Notes under the pieces: generated by a model | What the model saw: only the letters and a program-made list of their open reading frames with translations | Database searches by the model: none | What the model was told of the DNA's origin: nothing | Shown: positions 58,768 through 64,000 of the stretch, piece after piece | Layout of the letters: every line of letters starts with the position of its first letter | Position numbering within the stretch: position 1 is the first letter of the stretch | Program-made: the position numbers and the translations under genes | Assembly: GCF_005796105.1 (NCBI RefSeq) | Contig: NZ_VAUO01000009.1 | Location: 62,001 to 126,000 of the forward strand | Source: Pseudomonas mosselii | GTDB taxonomy: Bacteria; Pseudomonadota; Gammaproteobacteria; Pseudomonadales; Pseudomonadaceae | Length of the DNA: 64,000 nucleotides | Reading direction: 5' to 3'

Positions 58768-59565
58768 TCAGGCAAACACGGTGACCGTTTGCCGACTCAA
58801 TGCCACCAGTTCACCCTCGGCGCTCCACAGCGCGGCAGCGGCGTGCCCATAGCCATCTCTCGCGTGTTCGGTCTCAACCACATAACGGCACCAGTCCAGC
58901 GTCGAAAGCGGCGGCGCAGGTTGAATGAACTCGATGGTCCACGTCAGCGTACTACCAGCCGCCGGCTGCTTGAGATGCGGCAGCAAGCTCGGCGGCCAGG
59001 CATCAACCAGCGCCAGTACATGGGCCGCTTCGAGCGGTGCCTCTTCGATATCGCGCAAGCGCACCCAGCCGCCCATCTGGCGTGAAGTGTCACCACTGAA
59101 CGGCAAGCCACCCACTGCCCAGCGTAACGCCACATGGCGCATGAATGCCGGGGTGACCCCTTGGATGAAGGGAAGCTCTGGCGCGGCGTGTTCAAGCGGG
59201 GTGATCGGCGCCGCGGGGTGCGCCTCGACCGCCACGACCGAGGGCCGTCCAGCGCCAAAACTGCCCTGCATCAGCGTGACAACCTGGCCATTTTGCAGCG
59301 CCCGACCCAGTAGCGTGCTAACCGCCTTGCCCTCGCGCAGCACCTCCACTTCCAGGCTGATCGGCACCTCGGGCGTCGCCGGGCCAACAAAGGTGATGGC
59401 CAGCGAACGCACCGGACGCTCATCACCCAGCTTTAGACGCATCGCCTCATACAGCATGGCCGCCATCAAGCCGCCGAACACCGCGCGCCCTTGGGCCCAG
59501 TCGGACGGCACGCTGAGCGCATCAGGGTGAGCACGCACTGCGGCGAGCAACTCGGTAAAGTTCAT
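58768..59565 (-). CDS. acyl-CoA thioesterase, tandem hotdog (TesB-like)
   Basis: 265 residues from ATG 59565 (MNFTELLAAVRAH); an ATG two codons earlier has a too-short spacing from GGAG. Two hotdog folds: residues 1-115 (GRAVFGGLMAAMLYEA, FVGPATPEVPISLEVEVLREG) and 130-265 (WTIEFIQPAPPL, RDGYGHAAAALWS). Cytosolic. It hydrolyses acyl-CoA, with chain length not predictable. Similar genes serve fatty-acid or aromatic degradation. Confidence 0.87.
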   Translation of the reverse strand: MNFTELLAAVRAHPDALSVPSDWAQGRAVFGGLMAAMLYEAMRLKLGDERPVRSLAITFVGPATPEVPISLEVEVLREGKAVSTLLGRALQNGQVVTLMQGSFGAGRPSVVAVEAHPAAPITPLEHAAPELPFIQGVTPAFMRHVALRWAVGGLPFSGDTSRQMGGWVRLRDIEEAPLEAAHVLALVDAWPPSLLPHLKQPAAGSTLTWTIEFIQPAPPLSTLDWCRYVVETEHARDGYGHAAAALWSAEGELVALSRQTVTVFA

Positions 59566-59647
59566 GGGCATTGGCTCCAGGGCAAAAGTCTTGATCTTAA
59601 ACAGCTACCCCGGACTCGGCAGCCCGCATATCGGTCATTTGCAGGGG

Positions 59648-60415
59648 CTATCGACGCGCCAACGCCTTGCTCAACGCCTCTAGGATGATGTCGGACCGAG
59701 CCTGGGCTGCTTGCAGTTCGTGCTCCCAGTCGACCTTGCAGGCGGCCAGATCGGCATGCGCGGGCACCTGCTGCAACCACTGCCAACGGTCATGCCAGTC
59801 CCCCAGTACCGCTTGGGCTTTCTTGAGCAGACCTTTGAGCTTGGGCCCGGCATGCTGCAACTGCGGATAGGCTTCATCGCCGTAGCGCACACGCTTGATC
59901 AGCAGGCGCATGCGGTGACGATCATGCTCTGGATCGTGCAGTGCTGCGCTCAGTTTTTTCCATTGCTTTTCCAGGCGCTTGTCGATGCGTAGGCGCAACC
60001 GCCGCACCAGGCCTTCACGCTCCGCCGCACGCAGAAACACGCTGAACGCGTCGAGAATCATCAATACCCGCGTAAGCTGCGCACTCCCCGCCACACTGGC
60101 AAAGCGCTCAGCCTGGCCGTCCAAGCGTCGCTGACCGGCCTGCTGCTGACCGCGAGCAATCAGTTGCGCAGCCAGCACCTCTTGGTCACGCAGCGGCGTT
60201 GTCAGGGCCCCCAACGAGCGGGCCGCCTGCTCGAGCTGATCGACCCCAGGCAGACCGCGCAGGGGCCGCAACAGACTGCGCAAACGCCGCACGCTGGTGC
60301 GCAGGTCGTGTAGCGCCTCGCTATCGGTATTGGCCGCCAGGCGCTCGCGGCAGGCCAGCAGGCGCACCTGCAAGGCAATGACTTGCCCTACGACGTGGTC
60401 GAGCATCGCGGCCAT
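59648..60415 (-). CDS. CHAD-domain protein
   Basis: 255 residues, all alpha-helical. The CHAD pattern of conserved basic residues is visible: EALHDLRTSVRRLRSLLRP, LTTPLRDQEVL, LRLRIDKRLEKQWKKL, RMRLLIKRVRYGDEA and LGDWHDRWQWLQ. CHAD domains bind polyphosphate. Here there is no CYTH/triphosphatase partner beside it. It is 14 bases downstream of the small lipoprotein gene, so the two may be co-transcribed. Confidence 0.88.
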   Translation of the reverse strand: MAAMLDHVVGQVIALQVRLLACRERLAANTDSEALHDLRTSVRRLRSLLRPLRGLPGVDQLEQAARSLGALTTPLRDQEVLAAQLIARGQQQAGQRRLDGQAERFASVAGSAQLTRVLMILDAFSVFLRAAEREGLVRRLRLRIDKRLEKQWKKLSAALHDPEHDRHRMRLLIKRVRYGDEAYPQLQHAGPKLKGLLKKAQAVLGDWHDRWQWLQQVPAHADLAACKVDWEHELQAAQARSDIILEALSKALARR

Positions 60416-60429
60416 CTAGCACTCCTCGG

Positions 60430-60708
60430 TCAACGTCCGGCACGCGATTCACGAATATAGAAACGCGCCTTCTCCGCCTTGGCGGTGCAGCTGTCATAGC
60501 CCTCCAGCTGTTGCTGAGTCTTGGCCCCGGTGAGCAGCGACAAGGCCTTGGCGTAACTGACGGCACCGGCAAAACCTTCGGACTTGGCCAGGTCCAGCTC
60601 TTTCCAGGCGGCATCCAGTTGGGTCGCACAGCTTTCGCGATAGGCCGTCTTGCCAGCGCAGCCAGCCAAGGCCAGGGCAATCAGAGGAACGGTGATCCAG
60701 GCTTTCAT
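60430..60708 (-). CDS. small predicted lipoprotein
   Basis: 92 residues from ATG 60708. A short signal with lipobox ALAGC (Cys at 17) and a helical mature part with Cys27 and another at SCTAKAEK; the sequence YRESCATQLDAAWKELDLAK is charged and helical. Position +2 after the Cys is Ala-Gly, not Asp, so it likely goes to the outer membrane. Function unknown; it precedes the CHAD gene in the same direction. Confidence 0.75.
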   Translation of the reverse strand: MKAWITVPLIALALAGCAGKTAYRESCATQLDAAWKELDLAKSEGFAGAVSYAKALSLLTGAKTQQQLEGYDSCTAKAEKARFYIRESRAGR

Positions 60709-60862
60709 GGGGGTAACCTCGAAGAAGGGTAACGGTATGGCCGTTCGACGCTGCGGCAAACGAAAAGTGCCCTGCTCAGCGTAGCCCAGCACGCGCTGCA
60801 TTGAAGCGCAGCCAGCATCCGTGCATTGTGGGCGCATGGTGGCATGAACGCAGGGGAATAGC

Positions 60863-61903
60863 ATGAGCAAACGCGTGGCATTGGTGCTGGGATCGGGCGG
60901 CGCCCGGGGGTACGCGCACATTGGCGTGATCGAGGAAATCGAACGACGCGGCTACGAAATCGCCTGCATTGCCGGATGCTCCATGGGCGCGGTGGTCGGC
61001 GGTATCTATGCGGCCGGCAAATTGGATGAGTATCGGCGCTGGATCGAGAGCCTGGACTACCTTGACGTGCTGCGCCTGGTGGATGTCAGCTTCCGCTTGG
61101 GCGCGATCCGTGGCGACAAAGTGTTCGGACAAATCCGCAAGATCGTCGGCGACATCAACATTGAGCAACTGCGCATCCCCTACACCGCCGTGGCCGCCGA
61201 CCTCACCAACCAGCAGGAGATCTGGTTCCAGGAAGGCTGTCTACATCAGGCCATGCGCGCCTCGGCGGCGATTCCCAGCCTGTTCACCCCGGTGGTACAA
61301 GGTAACCGCATGCTGGTGGACGGGGGGATTCTCAATCCGCTGCCGATCGTGCCGGTGGTTTCCAGCCATTGCGACTTGATCATCGCCGTGAACCTCAACG
61401 CCACCAACCAGAAGCAGTATCAACTGCCGGTGATCGAACGGCCCGCGGCCTTCCGCATGCGCTTCGACGCACTGATCGACTCGCTGGGCTCGCGCTTGCC
61501 CTTTCGCCGCAAGCCTGCCGAGCAGCTCCTGCGCCTGGATCAGGAGATCAGTGCCGAAGGCCTGGCTCCGCCCAATCCCTGGCTGGCCGAAGGCGCCGCG
61601 CCTGAAGCCCAGCAACCGGCAGCAGCGCCCGAGAGTGAAGGCGCGCCAAAATCAGCAACCGGCTCGTTCATCATCGACAACGTCGGGCCCGCATCGCTAC
61701 TTGACTTGATCAACCAAAGCTTCGAGGTGATGCAGACATCGCTGGCACAGTACAAGATCGCGGGTTATCCGCCTGATGTACTGATCAACGTACCCAAGCG
61801 CGTCTGCCGCTTTTTCGAGTTCTACAAGGCGCCCGAGCTGATCGCCCTGGGGCGGGAAATTGCCAGGGATACCTTGGACAGCCACGAGGGCGTAAGGCAC
61901 TAG
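60863..61903 (+). CDS. patatin-like phospholipase (RssA/NTE type)
   Basis: 346 residues. The oxyanion segment is LGSGGARGYAHIGV, the nucleophile elbow GCSMG, and the Asp partner lies in VDGGILNPLPI, the full patatin catalytic set. Length and order match RssA-like proteins, with an Ala/Glu-rich insertion (about 240-275) before a C-terminal helical region of its own. No signal peptide. The substrate is presumably phospholipid but unproven. Convergent with ppiD. Confidence 0.88.
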   Translation: MSKRVALVLGSGGARGYAHIGVIEEIERRGYEIACIAGCSMGAVVGGIYAAGKLDEYRRWIESLDYLDVLRLVDVSFRLGAIRGDKVFGQIRKIVGDINIEQLRIPYTAVAADLTNQQEIWFQEGCLHQAMRASAAIPSLFTPVVQGNRMLVDGGILNPLPIVPVVSSHCDLIIAVNLNATNQKQYQLPVIERPAAFRMRFDALIDSLGSRLPFRRKPAEQLLRLDQEISAEGLAPPNPWLAEGAAPEAQQPAAAPESEGAPKSATGSFIIDNVGPASLLDLINQSFEVMQTSLAQYKIAGYPPDVLINVPKRVCRFFEFYKAPELIALGREIARDTLDSHEGVRH

Positions 61904-61950
61904 CCCGCCCACACGGTCTGCAAGAGGCCAGTACCGACTGATGCCAGAAA

Positions 61951-61980
61951 CGCAACAGGCCGCATAAGCGGCCTGTTGCG
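61951..61980. terminator. hairpin between convergent patatin and ppiD genes
   Basis: CGCAACAGGCCGC-ATAA-GCGGCCTGTTGCG is a perfect 13-bp stem; no strong T-tract flanks it on either side, so it is a candidate bidirectional terminator. Confidence 0.75.
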
Positions 61981-61995
61981 TCATTGCTGCACCAC

Positions 61996-63855
61996 TCAGT
62001 AGCGCGTGATGTCAGCTTTGCCTTCCAGCAGCTTGCGGTACGCCGCGAAGTCCTGGGAGCCCGCACGCGAGGCGAGGTAGCGGCGAATTTGCGCCTTCTC
62101 TTCCTCGGTCGCGGCGGCGCCTTCGTTGACACCCCTGAGCTGTAGCACGACCAGGCTGCCATCGGACTGGACCACGCTGGCGTAAACCGGCTTGTCCTTG
62201 GACTCAGGCTTGCCCAGACGGAACACCGCCTGCAACTGCGCAGGGTCGATGCCGTCCTGGCCGCGGGTGACCGCTTCCTGGACTTTCCAGTTCTGGCTGG
62301 CAGGCTTGACCGAGCCGTCACGCAGACCGGCGATCAGCTTGTCGGCCTTGGCCTTGAGTTCGGCGGTCGCCTTCTCCTTGGCCAGGTGCTCGCTGATGTT
62401 CTTCGCAACGGCCTCCAGCGGCAGTTGCTCAGGCTTGCGGTGTTCCTTGACGCGCAGCACCACCACCGTCTCCGGGTCCAACTCGATGCTGTTGCTGTTA
62501 GCGCCTTCGTCCATCACTTCTTCGCTGAATGCAGCCTGGATCACGGCGCGATTGGCGGTAACGCCCTCGCCCCCCTCACGGCCGAACGGCGCCGAGGTGT
62601 GCACCTTGAGATTCAGGTCCTGGGCCGGCTGGGCCAGGTCGGACGCCTCGAAAGCGGAGTCCTGGAGCTGCTTGGTCGCCTCGACAAAACGCTGCTCCAC
62701 TTGCTGGGTCTTCAGCTCGTGGGTCAGCTTGTCCTTGAGGCTGGCAAAGCTTGGGACATCCGGCGCCTGCACGCCCAGCAGCTTGATCAGGTGATAGCCG
62801 AATTCGGTACGCACCGGCGCGGACACCTGATCCTTGTTCAGCTTGTATAGCGCGTCCTCGAAGGCTGGGTCATAGACACCAGGGCCTGCGAAACCGAGGT
62901 CGCCACCGGTGTTGGCCGAGCCTGGGTCCTGGGAGAATTCCTTGGCCAGCTTGGCAAAGTCTTCACCCTTGCCCAGACGCTGCTGGATCTCTTCGATACG
63001 GGCCTTGGCCTGGGCATCGCTGGTCTTGTCGTTAACCTCGATCAGGATGTGCGCAGCATGACGCTGCTCGGCAAGGTTGGCGATTTCTTTCTCGTACAGC
63101 GCCTTGAGTTCGTCATCGCTGACTTTGACCTGATCAAAGAACGCCGCCTTCTTCAGCTCGACATAGTCGATGACCACCTGGTCGGGAGTCATGAACTCCT
63201 TGGCGTGCTGGTCGTAGTGGGCCTTGACCTCCTCGTCACTCACCTTGATGGCGGCCGGGTCGGCCTTGAAGGTCAGCGAGGCGAAATCACGGGTCTGCTT
63301 CTCCAGTCGCGCGAATGCCTCTACCTGCTTGTCGGTCACGAAACTGCTGCCGGCAATGCCGGTACGCAGCTGGCCGATCAGCATTTCCTGAGCGAGCATT
63401 TCGCGGAACTGCATGCGCCCGTAGCCCATCTGGCGAATGACCGAGTCGAAGCGCTCGGCGCTGAACTTACCATCGACCTGGAACTCCGGCGTCTGCAGGA
63501 TCAATTGATCCAAGGCGGCGTCGGAGAACGCGAACTTGGCATCTTCGGCGCCCTGCAACAGCAGCTTGCGTTCGATCAGCCCTTTGAGCGCAGCCTCGCG
63601 CAGCATTTTCTCGTCCAACAGGGCAGGGTCGAATTCCTTGCCCAGTTGTTGCATCAGCTGACGGCGCTGCATGTCGACGGCCTGGCTCAGCTCATTCTGG
63701 CTGATGGTCTGGCCGTTCACCTTGGCGGCGTCCTGGCTATGGCTGGCTGCCTGGAAGATGGCCTCGAAGCCCGTCAACGCCATCAACACGACGATGAGGC
63801 CAATGATGGTCTTGGCAATCCAACCTTGTGAATTGTCCCTGATATTTTGCAGCAT
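61996..63855 (-). CDS. ppiD: periplasmic chaperone PpiD
   Basis: 619 residues from ATG 63855 (MLQNIRDNSQGWIAKTI). One N-terminal membrane anchor (12-36) leaves the rest in the periplasm: SurA-like N-terminal chaperone region (40-260), a parvulin PPIase domain (265-365, AAHILIEVNDKTSD, GGDLGFAGPGVYD), and a C-terminal part. PpiD holds proteins emerging from SecYEG; the parvulin domain is often inactive. The gene order lon-hupB-ppiD is usual in pseudomonads, so hupB probably lies just outside. Confidence 0.94.
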   Translation of the reverse strand: MLQNIRDNSQGWIAKTIIGLIVVLMALTGFEAIFQAASHSQDAAKVNGQTISQNELSQAVDMQRRQLMQQLGKEFDPALLDEKMLREAALKGLIERKLLLQGAEDAKFAFSDAALDQLILQTPEFQVDGKFSAERFDSVIRQMGYGRMQFREMLAQEMLIGQLRTGIAGSSFVTDKQVEAFARLEKQTRDFASLTFKADPAAIKVSDEEVKAHYDQHAKEFMTPDQVVIDYVELKKAAFFDQVKVSDDELKALYEKEIANLAEQRHAAHILIEVNDKTSDAQAKARIEEIQQRLGKGEDFAKLAKEFSQDPGSANTGGDLGFAGPGVYDPAFEDALYKLNKDQVSAPVRTEFGYHLIKLLGVQAPDVPSFASLKDKLTHELKTQQVEQRFVEATKQLQDSAFEASDLAQPAQDLNLKVHTSAPFGREGGEGVTANRAVIQAAFSEEVMDEGANSNSIELDPETVVVLRVKEHRKPEQLPLEAVAKNISEHLAKEKATAELKAKADKLIAGLRDGSVKPASQNWKVQEAVTRGQDGIDPAQLQAVFRLGKPESKDKPVYASVVQSDGSLVVLQLRGVNEGAAATEEEKAQIRRYLASRAGSQDFAAYRKLLEGKADITRY

Positions 63856-63923
63856 GCGTCCCCCAGAAACGGTTGTACCACTGCGTCGACAACCGCGGAG
63901 CGTGGGTAGAGTCCTGATAGAAG

Positions 63924-63951
63924 AAAGGCGCATCCAGTGGATGCGCCTTTT
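63924..63951. terminator. terminator upstream of ppiD
   Basis: AAAGGCGCATCC (63924-63935), loop AGT, GGATGCGCCTTT (63939-63950) is a perfect 12-bp stem ending in T residues. It probably ends the gene outside the window on the minus strand (hupB expected) and leaves ppiD to its own promoter. Confidence 0.8.
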
Positions 63952-64000
63952 CGAAGCGAGCGTGCCAGCGGGAACGTTTGCGACCCGCCGTCACGCGGTC

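Noticed and set aside
63952..64000. Possible tRNA-Asp end at the right edge, expected from lon-hupB-tRNA-ppiD order in some pseudomonads
   Set aside because: No acceptor CCA or T-arm consensus is found in the 49 bases available.

Overview
The window is a GC-rich chromosome segment of a fluorescent Pseudomonas, most likely the P. putida group. This rests on OprI, a PrrF-type iron RNA, the acnB / prpF-acnD-prpC-prpB block, the cysH-cysB pair, the tesA-ybbA-ybbP block, Pseudomonas-type REP palindromes, and my memory that the gene order runs parallel to P. putida KT2440 between ppiD and the Csu-type pilus genes. It reads as conserved core chromosome: there is no insertion sequence, prophage or CRISPR array.

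Layout. 1-2400: end of a small unknown gene, a Fur-box promoter driving a PrrF-like small RNA, a sigma-region-4/FecR-like hybrid regulator and a cytosolic-type M14 carboxypeptidase. 2400-8750 (minus): seven-gene Csu-type chaperone-usher pilus operon. 9000-14150 (plus): bacteriophytochrome, its response regulator and a hybrid kinase. 14197-20160: tRNA-Gln, a DUF465 gene, an AFG1/ZapE ATPase, propionyl-CoA synthetase PrpE, a LysR regulator and an HPP-CBS membrane protein. 20190-23080 (minus): a candidate structured RNA and a PepSY-PepSY-regulator-kinase operon. 23200-25250: patatin-like protein, QueD, DUF1289 protein.

25300-35520 is the 2-methylcitrate region: acnB (plus) faces the minus-strand operon gntR-prpB-prpC-acnD-prpF. 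With PrpE 8 kb away the set is complete for propionate use: propionate to propionyl-CoA (PrpE), 2-methylcitrate (PrpC), 2-methylaconitate and isomerisation (AcnD, PrpF), 2-methylisocitrate (AcnB or AcnD), then pyruvate and succinate (PrpB). 35600-38780 is a three-gene operon joining a secreted retropepsin-like protease, a membrane protein with an inactive transglutaminase domain and a cytosolic ATP-grasp ligase: a poorly understood system and my first pick for new biology here. 39240-46470: pabB, cysH, an 18-unit heptanucleotide repeat, cysB, a universal stress protein, a PanE-like reductase, a PilZ-like protein, DAHP synthase and a small GNAT. 46860-48340: the lipoprotein OprI beside an L,D-transpeptidase of the kind that ties such lipoproteins to peptidoglycan. 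48440-53480: tesA divergent from ybbAP, greB and two small unknown genes. 53700-63860: DoxX, an MltF-like transglycosylase, TatD, a chemoreceptor behind a perfect ANR/FNR box, an Mpo1-like protein, an acyl-CoA thioesterase, a CHAD protein, a lipoprotein, an RssA-like patatin and the chaperone PpiD.

Signals beyond the genes: PrrF with its Fur promoter, the ANR class II promoter, a 136-bp nested inverted repeat in the acnB leader, paired operators at gntR, a Crc/Hfq-like CA motif before prpE, a heptad-repeat family beside terminators, and several REP pairs. All names come from reading motifs and protein families by eye; no database search was run.
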